DNA of 64,000 nucleotides from Eopsaltria australis (GCA_034509425.1 JAVTVJ010000464.1:1488001-1552000); one strand, 5' to 3'. Positions 1-11,900 are shown, numbered from the stretch's first letter. Notes: a model not told the origin generated them from the letters alone. Numbers and translations are program-made.

Positions 1-528
1 GGGAAGAGTGTTAGTATAGTGCTAAGTGGAGCTTGGTGGTGAGGCAGAGCTCTGTAATGAAAGGGAGGTGTCCAGTGCAGTGCTGAGGAGGAAATGTACT
101 GAGGCAATACCATAGGGGGGCGGGGGGGCAATCTAGTTCTGGACCCAGTGGTAAGGTGGGGGTCTAGTGAATTTGGATCCTAATGGGTGTTGGGAGAGTG
201 GCTGATACGGGGTTGGGGGGTAATGGGGGGTGCAGGGCACTGTCACGGCAGAGAATTCTCCCCAGTACCATAGGAGGGGACAGTGCAGGTCAGGGCCCCC
301 AAGTAGCATTGCTGTGGGGCTGGGGCAGACATGATGACAGCCTTTCCCCATGCCCCAGACAGCTCTGTATCATACCTGTGCTGTCAAAACCTGGAAGGCA
401 TTGAGGGATCCCCCAGAGACCTCAGTTCCCTCCTGGATCTCCCTGTGCAGCCAAGACAAGACCCCAGCCCTAGGAGGTCATGCTGGGCTCCTGGGCAGGG
501 TCTCAGCAGCCTGTCTGTTCCATTGCAG
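1..528 (+). other. PSMF1 intron upstream of the first visible exon
   Basis: No coding exon is visible here. The stretch ends in a pyrimidine-rich acceptor (ctgttccattgcag) directly before the codons AGPDERKSELL. The start of the window is G-rich on the + strand. The first PSMF1 exon, containing the start codon, must lie outside the window. Confidence 0.8.
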
Positions 529-3500
529 GCAGGTCCTGATGAAAGGAAGTCAGAGCTGTTGCCTGCCGGCTGGGAAGCCAACAAGGAGGTGTATACACTG
601 CGCTACAAGTCCACAGACGATGCCCATGAGCTGCTGCTGAAGGCCATCATGGTAGAGGACAGTATGATCCTCAACGTCATGGTGAGCACTCATGTGGCCC
701 CTGTGCGTCCTTTGGCTGAAAAGAACACCAGGGGCAATTTCTTAAATGTTGGCTTTGCGTGTACTACCTGGAAGTGGTGTTTGTCCTTCAGGATGGGGCA
801 GGCCCAGGATGTGTTTTTGTGTCAGATGTGGCCCAGCATGAAGCTGGTCTAACCCTGGCTGTGTCAGGGCAGTGGGACAGTTGGCCTTGAACACTCCAGC
901 CCAGGAACTGCCCTACTTCTGTCCCTTCCCCAGCTCAGGACTTCTCTGCAGCCCCCAACAAGCACCTGCTCCAAGTGGCTTTGCTCAGTGTTTCACCCTT
1001 TGCAGCCTGAACTTGGGAGAGGGAGCAGGGAAAACCTTGCTCTTCACGGGGGTTTGCACCTAGAGATTCAGGCAGAGCACAGGGACATGGCAGGAAGCAG
1101 GTGAACCCCATTCCTTGTGTTCCAAGCCTGGGACTGTTGTTGTAGCTGCTCTGTCCCTCATTCCCAGCTCTGCCAGGCTGCTCACTCTGCTTTCCTGTGT
1201 TTTTCCAGGATCGCAGCTCTCAGAAGGTGGCAGATGTGACCTTGGCAGTGGCTGACTACATCAACCCAGAGCACCTGGATGATTTCCACAAGTAATCTCA
1301 GTTTCCTGGTATTTTCTGCAGGGGCAAATGTCCTACTGGCATGGAGAGGGGGACAGAAATCAGAGTGGGAGGAGCTGGAGGACTTACTCCCCAGTACAAA
1401 ATCAGGCCAGCCCTGAAATGCAGCCAGAACTCTGCTCCATGCCTCCCTCTGTGGTGGCACAAGAGATTTAGAGGACAGTGGGATCATGGGTTGGAGTCCA
1501 GGGGAGGGCCACCCCACCTGGGAACAGGCCAGGCCAGCACATTTATTTCCAGAGCATTGTGCTGGGTGGACACTGCCCAGGAGTGTGACAGCTTCAGCCA
1601 CATCCGCAGTATCATGTGCTTTCCTCCAGTGCAAACTGGTTGGGTTGGAGCAGAAGGGAGTGGCTGGGTGGCACCTTGCCCATATGAAATGGGGTGAGGC
1701 CTTTGGTGCCCCTTTGTGCTGTTACCCCTTCCTGTCTCCTCTGTGCTGCCAGCAGGGGACACATTTTGTGCCAGGCACACTTTGGGCTTGTCTGTCCCCT
1801 CCCCATGCCTGTTGCAGGCTGTGCAGCACCCCGTGTCCTGGTGCTATGGCCACCCCAGCCCACTGCCTTCCCTCTCCTTGCTGCAGGGTGTACAAGAACA
1901 TGGAGGAGCTGGGGACAAGGATCACTTCAGGCATCATCACTCCCCTCGGGGCCTCTGCAGAAAAGGCCAGAAAGGAGCCTGAGTCCAGAGAGGACATGCA
2001 CTGGGATGAGAGCCCACTCCGGCTCCCTCCCCGGCAGCCAATGGGCACAAGGGCCCCATCCAGGTGAGGAAAGAGTGTGTGGCTGCTGAGAGCCCCCTGT
2101 TAGAGGGGATGTGGTCCTGGCACAGCTCCCCAAAATACACATCAGGTCCCCATCATATGCATGTGGCATGGGATAGTGAAAAGGATCCAGACCTTCCCCA
2201 GCTGGATCAGCCTCGACACTTGGATTTGATTTGGTTGCTGGAGAGGAATGGGCTGTTCTGGAGCTGTGTGTTGGACTGACAAACCCAGGAGGGAACAGGC
2301 AGGATCTGGGGCTGGGAGGTGAGGTGTTGGGTGAAGGAGAGTGGCCCTGCTGGCTGTTGGGGCTGGCAGAGCAAGGACACCAGTGGGAAGGACAGTGCCA
2401 TTGTGTGGCATAGCAGCCTTTGGGAGGGACACCAGAGGTGCACCCTGCCAGGGTGGGGTGCAAGACTTCCTGTTCTCCTGACCCCACTTTCCCCTTGGAA
2501 CCATTGCTGGCAATGCTGGGTAGAAGGGACACATGGCACCTGCTTTGCCATCCCTTCCTGGCCCGTTCCAGTCATCCCTTATATGTGGCAGGGGGGTTCC
2601 CCCCTCTCTCGCACACACACTGTGATCCCCTTTGGCTGGAAGTCAAGAAACACTGCAGTGGCTCTGTTATCTATTGGGGACCAGCTGTGACTTCTGGCTT
2701 ATGAGTCACCCCACTGCTGTCTGCTGCCACTCAGGGTGCAGGAGGCTCCGTGGAGAGGCCTGGGAAGGCAGGCTAGAGCTGGACACTGCTCTGAAACCAT
2801 GTCACTGGCATGGGTTATTGACAGGCAGATGTGCCAGTTGGCTGCAGGCCCACCACCCCCCTGTCCCCACATTCCTACAAGTGGGACTGTGTCTCTGGCT
2901 GGGACATGCTGGAGAGCCTGGCTTAGCCCAGCACTGCTTGGGGATCCCCTGGCATGGAAACTCGTGGTATACATGGACAGCTCCTGCTCCAAGCAGTGGA
3001 AACAGTGGGAACAACAGCAGGAACAACGGAGCTCCCTTTATCTCAGCAAGCTGCTGCCACACACATCAGTGTTCTCATCTGGCAACACCCTGGAGCAGGG
3101 AATGCTGTGTCCTGGGACTTGGATGGCTCTCAATGGCAGCCCCCTCATGCAGGGTCCCACAGGTTCCAGGGCCTTCCAGGTGTTGCACTGTTTGCCATGG
3201 GAGAGCACAGCTCCACACAGCTTCTCTGCCCTTCCTGAACATCTCGCTGTGTCCTATGTTTCAGGCCTTCCCCCTTGAGTCCCTTTGCTGTTGGTGGAGA
3301 AGACCTGGACCCTTTTGGGTGAGTATGATTCCTGAAGTACACTCTGCTCTGCCTTTGGGGGGAGTGGGGTGGTTGGAGACCACTGGAACAATCCAGCCAA
3401 GTGTCTCTGAGTGGGGACAGTTGCTCAGTGCAAATTGTGAGGGACCAATTGACAGTTGCTGAAGCTCAATATGGTTCTAATATCGTAATAAGATCCCGTC

Positions 3501-5469
3501 TCTTGCATAGATGATAGGTTGCAATCTGTGTCTGTTTAATAATCAGCTTGTATTCATTTAACACACAGTAATTCCTGCAGTAAATCAAAGCTGAATACGT
3601 CGTTAAGTGAATGTAAGCCTCTAATTTAAACCGTTACCAGCTGCTGTGTCTCCAGCCCAGCAGTCTGCAGAAGGGGAGGCTGAAAGCCGAGTTCACAGAT
3701 TCTCAAGTCCTGTTGCAAGCCTCCCGGCTGTCTGAGGCACTTGGAGAAAGCCTGGGCAGAGGCTGGGCTGTCTGAGAGTCTGAGCTTCACAGATAATATC
3801 CTCGATATTTGGTTTGGTCAGACAAGGAGAACCTGTCATCTTCCGCTCCAGTTAAAAGCACACAGTCAGACAATAACCAGCTTGTGGTGTCGTTGTGGAG
3901 TGTCCTGCAGCTCAGAGGAGTCTCCTCTTTGGAACCACTCTCCTGTGGGGATGGCATTTTTTCCCCTCTTGCAAGACTTGTTTCTCCGTGGGTTTGGCTA
4001 GAAAAGGGACAGCTAAAAATGTCCCTGCTCAGCTGGAAAGAGAAGCCTGGAGCTGGGGGGACTGAAAGGAAACCTGATTGCATAAGGAGAGGGGCTTCAT
4101 TTTGCGGGGGGAGGGTATCCCTATTTCTCTTGCTGCCTCCAGCCCTTCATCAGAGGGAATAACAAAAAAAGACGGTAAATGGAAGCAGATTTGTGTGCTG
4201 ACACCTGCCAGTGCTGGGGCTGGAGACCCAGACTCCCAGGAATATGCTCATGGGACCTGGCTGTCCCGGGGCACTTTGGGCAGCTGTTCCGGCCTAATGG
4301 AACTCATTAGCACGGTTGTTAATGACTTGTATGATGGCAGTGGTGTCCGGAGGCTCCAGCCGCATTTGCACAAAGCCAACTGTGAGGAATGGCACTCGCA
4401 GCGTGGGGCAGCTCCGAGGAGCCGCCGTGGTCAGCAAATGACTTCCAGGCAGCTCTTTGGAAAGGCTTGTGGGAGCCCAGCCGGCTCTTGCGACACCGTG
4501 CAGGGCAGGGATGGAAAGTGGGTCTGCAGCAAGGTCTGGTGATTCTTGAGGGAACAGCCAACACCTCTGCTGTGGAGACAGGCTGAGAGAGCTGGGGCTG
4601 TTCAGGCTGGAGAAGAGAAGGTTTCAGGGACACCTTACAGCCCCTCACAGTGCCCAGAGGGACTCCTAGAGAGCTGGAGAGGGACTTCGAACAAGGTCCT
4701 GAAGCGACAGGACAAAGGGGAATAGTTTCCCACTGACAGCAGGCCAAGTTAGATTGAACATTAGGAAGAAATTCTTTCCTGTGAGGGTGATGAGACTCTG
4801 GCACAGGTTGTCCCGAGAAACTGTGGCTGCCCCATCACTGAAAGTGTGCGAGATTGGATGGGGCTTGGGACAACTTGATCTAGTAGAAGATATCCCTGCC
4901 TTTGGCAGGGGGTTGGAATGAGATCCAACTTTGAGGTCCCTTCCTACTCAAACAATTCTGGGATTCTCTGCGGGGCTCTATCTTTCTGCCATGGGCTGCC
5001 TCACTGGCTGGTCCTGGGAGCTTTCCTTCCCACATGCCATGTGTCAGGTTAACCCCATGTTTCCATGCTCAGCATTTCTTCAGCAGTTCTCTTTTTCCTG
5101 TGCCAATCTCATCTCCTTCTCTGCCTTTTCTCTCTCCAGAGGTCGGAGTGGGGGAATGATTGTGGATCCTCTCCACACTGGCTTCCCACAACCTGTCATT
5201 GACCCATCATCAGGCATCCCAGGCCGGCTTCCCCCTGGAGCTGTTCCACCAGGCGCCAGATTTGACCCCTTTGGCCCGTTAGGAGTTGGGCGACCTGGGT
5301 AGGTCATTGGCCATGCTGGTATTCCTGCCTGCTTCCAGCCTGCCACTGGATCCCAGCTCATCCCTGTTGCTGCAGGCCTGAGCTGTCACTCCTGTTTGAC
5401 TCTGAATTTCTTTCCAGGCCTGATCCTGATCACCTTCCCCCTCCCGGCTACGACGACATGTTCATGTGA
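529..5469 (+). CDS. PSMF1: PSMF1, proteasome inhibitor PI31 (5' partial, 6 coding exons)
   Basis: PI31 binds the 20S proteasome and, in vertebrates, inhibits it in vitro; it also pairs with FBXO7. Coding exons seen: 529-681, 1209-1291, 1887-2063, 3265-3318, 5140-5298 and 5418-5469 (TGA), all with GT-AG junctions and one continuous frame, giving 225 residues. The human protein has 271, so about 46 N-terminal residues lie in an exon left of the window. The first three exons hold the rest of the FP (Fbxo7/PI31) domain, with the motifs SELLPAGWEANKE and VEDSMILNVM. The last three encode the proline- and glycine-rich C-terminal inhibitory tail (GGEDLDPFG, GGMIVDPL, PPGAVPPGARFDPFGP, LPPPGYDDMFM). 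The protein ends Met-Phe-Met where mammals have Met-Tyr-Leu, so the HbYX-type tail is altered. Identity is secure; the exact junctions are inferred by eye. Confidence 0.97.
2064..3264 (+). other. PSMF1 intron between exons 1887-2063 and 3265-3318
   Basis: About 1.2 kb of GC-rich intron between the donor gtgagg and the acceptor tgtttcag. No repeat family or coding potential was recognised. Confidence 0.7.
3319..5139 (+). other. PSMF1 intron with an AT-rich block and a CR1
   Basis: The longest visible PSMF1 intron. It holds an AT-rich, TAAT-containing block (about 3440-3640), a further low-repeat stretch to about 4400, and a sense-oriented CR1 3' fragment (4565-4970). No exon was recognised. 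Confidence 0.7.
4565..4970 (+). repeat. CR1 LINE 3' fragment
   Basis: The stretch runs from gagacaggctgagagagctg through ggaagaaattctttcctgtg and ggcacaggttgtcc to a tail containing aacaattctgggattctctg. These are the familiar CR1 3' region and its ATTCTGTG-like terminus, in + orientation. The element is truncated at its 5' end and diverged. It lies inside a PSMF1 intron, about 170 bp before an exon. Confidence 0.92.
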
Positions 5470-6500
5470 GGAGTCACCATGTGGCTGCTCATGGATGAGT
5501 CTTCTGGGAAGCAGGGGCACTTTGCCTCTTCAGTCCTCATCTGATGGATGAGCATCTTTCCAGCAGCATTTTCCTTCTCTCCGTTTTGGGCCACATTCCC
5601 ATGTGTCCCATGAGCTATAAAGGCTTCCCTGTTTGCAGAACAGAAGAGGAGGCAGTAGTAGGTCATTTCTTTCTCTGCTCCTCTGAGGGTGCCCGGCTGT
5701 TTGCACCCAGCAGGGTGGGAGTGTGGGGTGTGGCACTCTGAGAACAGCCTGGGTGTTGTGGGATTTCTCCTCTGCTTCTCTGGGGTGGCAGAGCTTGCTG
5801 CTGGGGTCCCACAAGTGGTGAGTGTGAGGAGGGAGCTGGCTCCTTGCTGCTCCTCTGCAGGAAACCACAGCAACCTCCTGAAGGGGACAGCTGGTGTGGG
5901 CTCCCCACAGAGTGGGTTTCTCTCTTGCTCTGTATCTGAGCAAGATGCTGACTGAAGGGCTGGAAAGCCCAACCCACAGGGTCTCCATGTGCAGACCCCC
6001 AGCAGCAGCAGGGATTACAGCTGTGCCTGCTGGCTTTGAAGAGCAGCACTAGAAAAGCCTTTGATGTGCATGAGAAGAGACATAGATTGAATTCCTGGCT
6101 CACCTTGCCCCCTCTCTTCCCTGAAGCCGTGGTGTTTTTCGTTCCTGGGGTGTTTCTGAAGTCCTACAGGCAGTATGGTGAGGGGTGTGAACTGGGCACT
6201 GCATGGATCTGGGGTAAGAGGGAGGGAGCTTTGCAGAAGAGGTTTCTGGAACACTTTTTCCTACTGCCAGTCTGGTTGCGTGTGGCTCTGCCTGGATGGC
6301 TTGGGGAGAATGGGTGAGATCTGCATGGCTCGGGCTCCTGAGCTCTCTCTAGAAACCTCTCTTCCCCAGAGATTCCCCCAGCTCAGTTGATTTTGGGCCT
6401 GCAGCTCATCTCTCCTGTCAGGGGCTCACGATGTTTTTCTTCTCTTTGTTTGATCTCTTGGAAGAATGTTCATGAGACTGAAATAAAAACCTGACAACAG
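5470..6500 (+). other. PSMF1 3' UTR
   Basis: Non-coding sequence between the PSMF1 stop codon and the first AATAAA at 6482. No exon or repeat was recognised. The 3' boundary is inferred from the polyadenylation signal only. Confidence 0.7.
6482..6487 (+). terminator. Probable PSMF1 polyadenylation signal AATAAA
   Basis: A canonical AATAAA about 1.0 kb after the stop, followed by a GT-rich stretch (cagtgttgtgctggtgc) that suits a downstream element. Two further AATAAA hexamers at about 6752 and 6840 could serve longer transcripts. Confidence 0.65.
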
Positions 6501-8690
6501 TGTTGTGCTGGTGCTTACTGGGGTGGTCCCTCTGTTCCCTACTGTGCAAAGGGAAGCCCCAGAGCTCTTCCGGACACAGGATCCATGCTGGGAACCTGCT
6601 TTGTACCTTTGCCTGAGCAGCAGCGCTTTTCCAAGACGATGTAACTGTATTAGGAAAATGAAGTGGAGAACAGCCCAGCCCTGCTCCTGCAGTAATTGCC
6701 TCTCCAGGGCATTGAGTGCTGTTGGAACGCCGCACGCAGCTGCGTTGGCAGAAATAAAAAGGGGGAAGGGATCCCCCCATCTATCTCTTTTCCCAAAAGG
6801 CTTTTTCCTTTTAAAACCTCTTTGCCTACAAATACAGTTAATAAAGCTGTGTTATGGTGTGTGCCACCCTGGGCCCTGCACATGTGGGAGCAGGGAACAC
6901 CAGCTGGAGAAACCCGGTGCTGGGAGCAGCTGGAGCATCCCCTGCATCTCCCCAGGGCTCATGCATGGACTCCCATTTGTGGAGAGGCTGGTTCTGAGTC
7001 CAGACCCACTGCACTACCCAGAGGTTTTTCAGGGGAAGTCCCACCTGCAGACTGAAGGGTGGGCTGTGGGCAATGCCCATGACCAGAGTAGCATGGAGAG
7101 AGATGGAGAGTAGATGGAGAGAGACCCAGGGCTCGGTGGGGCCATTGCTCTTGCTTGTCCACTCTGGCTCCTGGGACAGCCTGTGCCTATCCACAGCTTC
7201 ATTCAGGAGAAAGAAGCTTCCAACCCCGCTGCTGGGATTGAGAGACTCCGGACCCCAACCTTACTGTGTGGGGGAGAGGAAACAGCTTTGGTCTCATCGA
7301 GAGGCCCGTCTCTGCGGGGGGCGGCTGTTTTCTGTGCCTGAATTAATCATGTTCTGCGACCTTCCAGGAGGGAGAGACGCAGCCGGCTTTGATGGGGCTA
7401 ATTAAAGCGAGTCAGCGCTGGGAGAGGCTGCGGCAGGGCGAGGAACCGGCTTTTGTCTGCAGCGCCCGGCCCCAGCGGGTCCGTGGTGTTGTGCAGCTGC
7501 GAAACAGGTGGCAGAGGAGGGGAGTGGGTTCCAAAGGGGACAAGTGTCCTTTGCCTGAGCCTCTGGGCTCCCAAGGCTGAGCCATCCACTCTCCAGAAAG
7601 GATGGGAAAAAAGAGACAAGGATCCTCAGGATCCTCCTCTCCATATCACAGCACAGTGGGAACAGGAGACTGTCCCCACAGCTGGCTTGGGTCCCACCAA
7701 AGGAGTTGGAGCATGGCAGGGGTGGCTCCTGAGGACCAGTGATCCCAAGGGCATTCCTTATTCCATCTGTATGGGCTTCTGGCCGACACAAACCCCATTC
7801 CCTGAGAATGGCTGGGGGGCAGCTGCCCCCATTGCGGATTTGTTCCACAGTGGCTGCGAGGGCCGGGTCTCCCTTCAGCAGGAAGGACAGTTCAGGCCCT
7901 CACCCATGTGTCCCTGTCCCCAGCACTGCTGTTTCTGCCCTAAGCGACAGGAAACATTAACATGCACGGGAGCACAGTAACACACCCCGCGTTAATTTTA
8001 TGGGGAGGCTGTGAAGAGCGGCTGGGGCTGGGTGTGCGGTCTTGGCACAAGCTCAGCCTCCCTCCTCTGGCAGCAGCACTTCCACTACACGTTTGAAGAG
8101 AGGCACTGGATTATTGGTAATGGCTCAGGATCCCCAGAGAGTCCTTCAGGCCATCTGCCAGCCCGCCCAGCCCACAGCACCTGCCTGCATGCTCCGATGG
8201 GATGGCAGAACCCCCCCGGCGTCGCTAATTACCCTGCAGCCGGTGCTACATCCCTTGGACCCTGGGTACAGGGATGCCGTGTGTGTGGCCCAGCAGGAAA
8301 ACAAAGCAGCCCCCGTTAGGTGGAACTGGGAAAGGCACGCTGGGCCCTCCCTGCTTGCTTTGCCCACCCCTGGCACAAACAAAGACACCCCCAAAACACC
8401 AGCACTCTGGGACTGGAGAGCCATTGACCCTCATTCCACTCAGGCTGCATAGCATCAGCCTTTCGCAGCCAGATTAATCTCAGCACTCTGGAATATTTTG
8501 GACTGCTTCCTACTACTCCCCTGCACGTTAAGCACCACATGCTAGTGCCTCTTTCCCAGTGCCTGCCAGAGTGATGAAGGGACAGCCAGGTCAGACAGCT
8601 CCATGTCTCTCTGCCACAGCCATCCTACCCCTCAGCCTAGGGAAGGTTGTGCACAAAATCACATCCCAGCCCTGGAGTTCTCCATGAGGA
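6501..8690. other. Intergenic, PSMF1 to TMEM74B 3' ends
   Basis: No gene recognised. The stretch has scattered homeodomain-like TAAT/ATTA cores (ctgaattaatcatg near 7340, gggctaattaaagcg near 7395, gcgttaattttatgg near 7990, cgctaattaccc near 8224), which may mark non-coding regulatory DNA. No CR1 was seen. Confidence 0.5.
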
Positions 8691-8696
8691 ATCTTC

Positions 8697-8702
8697 TTTA
8701 TT
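8697..8702 (-). terminator. Probable TMEM74B polyadenylation signal
   Basis: tttatt on the + strand reads AATAAA on the reverse strand. It lies about 2 kb beyond the TMEM74B stop. A second candidate (tttatt near 9007) would give a shorter 3' UTR. The assignment rests on position only. Confidence 0.5.
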
Positions 8703-10696
8703 GACACTCCCTTGACACAGTTTGTTCGTTGTAAATATATCTCTCTCCATGTAGAGGCTTCCCCCCAGTCCTGCAGGGACTCAAGGCACAGTCCAGCAAC
8801 ATGCTGACAAAGCAGTAACAGCCCCTTCCCGCAGCTTCTTGAGCAGCCCCATGCCCTAATCCATGGGAGTATTTCTCATGCTCACATACGGCACGTGCTC
8901 AGCAGCTGTAACCTTCATCAGGCTCAGCTTTCCTTCCTGAAAACACTCCTGCCATCTTATTTAAAGCAACAAAAAAGGGATGAGGATGATTTCTCCATCT
9001 AATGGGTTTATTTTTCTAATCCAGACATGCAGGGCCAGCGCTGAGTTGCAGGAGGGGCATCTGCCTTCTCAGGGCAGAGCCTTGGGAAGACTCAGAGCTC
9101 CCCCTTTCTCCCCTTCTTCTCTTCTTCCCTTTCCTTCCCTCTCTTCCCTCCCTCCCACAGCATCACCCCCTCCTCCACCCGAGCCCCTCGGTGACAGCCA
9201 CAATGACATTTGCCCCCCCTGCTCTTCTTGGACCCTTCATTTGGCCCCTCAGGCTCTGCTTAAAGCCATTTGCCCCGGGGCTGTTGGGGACAGGCAATGC
9301 TCATTTGGGGACAGTGGGGCACAGCCACCCATTTCACTTCAAGTGTCGTTTCATCCCAGGAAAAGGTGCCTGGATGCCCGGATTGCAGGTGTGAGGTGAT
9401 TCAAGGTTGTTTCCTGGGTTCCTGCAATACATACAGAGCGTGGCTGGTGATGTGGTGACAGGGAGAGGCATGTGGCTCTTCACAGCAGCGGGAAGAATCA
9501 TCTATGAAACATTACATAGAAACACAGGGCAGAGGACACCATCCCCAGCATCCAAGGGGACACTGGAAGCCCTGGAACAAAACCCAACCCAGGCAACCAG
9601 ATGTAAAGATCACTTTTCTTTGTGTCAGGCTGTCTGAAGGGATTTGTCCCTTCCTGAGGATGTCTGAAGTGGGTAACTTACGGGATGGATTGAAAAGTGG
9701 TGGCAGTTCATGATAAACAGCACCTTTTGTGGGTCTGCATTTTCCAATGGGATAATGATTTCCCTTTCCCAGCACATTGCTCATACCCATTTTTCTTTCC
9801 ACAGAACATTGTGCTTTAATGACGCTTCATGTTTAATTCCCGAGATGCAATTTTGCCTTCACACCACAGACAACGGCCCTTGAATCAGCAGAAAGGCCGG
9901 CAAGGGGACACTCCAGCAGCAGCAGCAGCACTGCCAAGCCAGCGTGGGGCACAGCCACCAGGTCACCTCGAGGCACTGAGAACGATCCACTCTTGGGTAC
10001 AGAGCACCATGGTTTTTGAAGAGGCCATTCTGAGGCTGCTGGTGGTAGCGGGATGCTCGGCACGGTGCAGGCGTGTCCTGGCCTTCATCCTGCTGTGCGG
10101 AATCGGGCTGGTGGGGTGTGAGGGCTGGGGGGTGGCAGGGGGCTGGACCCCACCCCACAGGTGGTGGGCATGCTTGCTGCCTCCTCTTCTGCCCGAAGCA
10201 GTGCAAGCACCAGCTTTGTGCCAGAGTTTTACAGGAAACTATTGCTAAAAATGGTCACTGATGGCAGAATCAGATCTGTCGGGAAGAGCAGTCAGGTCCT
10301 GGCTGTGGCAAGGAGCTCAGCCTCCAGTCCAGGCTGCAACTGACCATGGCACAGGCCATGGCTGTCTTGATCGTGCCCCTGCCATGATGCTGGTGGCAGG
10401 CTCCCATGCAGGAAGATGCTGGGGAGGCGACAGGGGGTCGGTCCCAAGGCTGTGCTGTCCCAGTGCTGGTGGTGGGGAACAACCCAGGCCAGGGCCATGC
10501 AGTCTGGTGGAATATCCCAAAGCCTCATCAGTCCGGTGCTGTTGAGCCGGAGCACCATCCAAGAAGGGTTCAAGGAGGTGCAAATGGTGGCTGAAGGCTG
10601 GCATAGGCGAAGTCTCACCCAATGGTATCAGTGTTGGGGTGCAGCAAGAGGATCCCCGCTTCTGCCAGTGGCGGGGCATCCCTGGGGTGTGCAGGG
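8703..10696 (-). other. Putative TMEM74B 3' UTR
   Basis: Non-coding DNA between the TMEM74B stop and the reverse-strand AATAAA. It contains a + strand pyrimidine tract at about 9093-9160 and a (CAG)5 at about 9915. No other gene was recognised. Confidence 0.5.
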
Positions 10697-11185
10697 CTAG
10701 GAGCCGGGCCCCTCGGGGGGCTGGGCTGGGGGGCTCAGCTGGCTCTCGAGTAGCGCCCGCGTCCCTTCAGTTGATACCCTCCGCAGCCGCAGCCGTACCG
10801 AGCCGTAGGTGCCACCGGTGCGGCGGGCGGCCCGGGCGCGGCGGCGGGCGGCGGCGGCGGCCAGCAGCAGGGCGGCGAGCAGGAGCCCGCCCAGGGCCAG
10901 CAGCGCCAGCCCGGCCACGGTGCAGCGGTCGAGGCGGGCGCGGAGCCGGGCTGCCCGAGCCTCCAGCCGCTCCATCTGCCGCGCCGGCACCGCGGGGTCG
11001 GGCCGCGCCGCCCGCGGAACGGCCCCCGCCAGCACCACCAGCGCCGCGCCGCCCAGGGCGCAGCCCAGCGCCAGCGCCAGCCCCGGGCCCGCCGGCACCG
11101 GCCCCCCCGCACCCGCACCAGCCCCCGCACCCGCCGCCGCCGCCTCGTCCGGGCTCCGCAGCTCCGCCGCCCGCGGGGACGCCAT
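10697..11185 (-). CDS. TMEM74B: TMEM74B, two-pass transmembrane protein (short N-terminus)
   Basis: A single coding exon of 162 residues, ATG at 11185, stop TAG at 10697-10699. Two hydrophobic spans (about residues 35-56 and 88-113) flank a loop with VPRAARPDP and QMERLEARAARLRARLDRC. After the second span comes an Arg cluster, then TYGSVRLRLRR and ALLESQL. This loop, the second span and the TYGS tail match mammalian TMEM74B, as does the position beside PSMF1 on the opposite strand. TMEM74 family members sit in lysosomal/autophagic membranes; the role of the B form is poorly defined. Human TMEM74B has about 256 residues. The long cytoplasmic N-terminus with the DYGF motif is missing here and replaced by an Ala/Gly stretch. 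The start was chosen for MASP, shared with mammals, and its strong context. The open frame continues upstream, so a longer N-terminus or a spliced 5' exon is possible. Confidence 0.92.
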   Translation of the reverse strand: MASPRAAELRSPDEAAAAGAGAGAGAGGPVPAGPGLALALGCALGGAALVVLAGAVPRAARPDPAVPARQMERLEARAARLRARLDRCTVAGLALLALGGLLLAALLLAAAAARRRARAARRTGGTYGSVRLRLRRVSTEGTRALLESQLSPPAQPPEGPGS

Positions 11186-11900
11186 GGAACCGCCGCCGGC
11201 CTGCGTGGCCGAAGGTGAGCGGTCGAACCGGGACGGGATGCTCCCCTGGGTCAGAGACGGGTCCCCGAACCGGGATGCTTCCCCAAACCAGAGCCGAACC
11301 CCGGGGGCGGGAGGCTCCCCCTCCCTGCTTCCCTTGACCGGGCTGCCAGCCCCACCCCGCAAGGTCTCCGAACAAGGCTGCTGCTCCTCCTGGGATCCCG
11401 CTTAGCCGAACCAGGCTACCTTCGGAGCTGAGACCCCGCCCGGACTGTCCCCCTTCCCCGGAGCCCACCCTCCAGACCGGGCTGCTCCCCCTCACCGCGC
11501 TGCTCCCGTTCCCTGAACCCGGCACCTGCCTCCCCGAACCGGGTCGTCCCACCTGGCTCTTCCCCCTTTCCAAACCAGACTCCCACCTTCCCGAATCCGT
11601 CTGAAACTCCCTGTGGGAACCGGTGTCCCTGTGACCCCACTTAACTGCCCCTCTCCGGACCCTCTCCTCCCACCGGGCTCTGCCCTCCGGTTCCCCGCTC
11701 CGTGCACCGGGCTCCGCTCCCGCTTCTCCGCTCGGTCTGCCCACCCCGCCGATGCCCGCACCGAGCTACCCCACTTCCCCTCCCGCTCCCCCGCGGCCGG
11801 CTGCTTACCCCCGCCGCCTCCCCGGCTCCCCGGGCAGGTGCCGGTGCCGGTGCCGCCGCGGGGCGGGCGGTGGGTGCCCCGAGCTGCGGTCGCGCACGGC
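10740..11900. promoter_or_regulatory. CpG island over TMEM74B
   Basis: Dense CG dinucleotides cover the whole coding exon and about 700 bp upstream of its ATG. This is the likely promoter. A possible acceptor (cacgcag on the reverse strand, near 11203) just before the ATG suggests a separate 5' UTR exon further right. The transcription start cannot be fixed by eye. Confidence 0.65.

Noticed and set aside
10767..11744. 325-codon reverse frame and several + strand frames over the TMEM74B exon
   Set aside because: Stop-poor GC-rich shadows of the TMEM74B exon; only the 162-residue frame shows family features.
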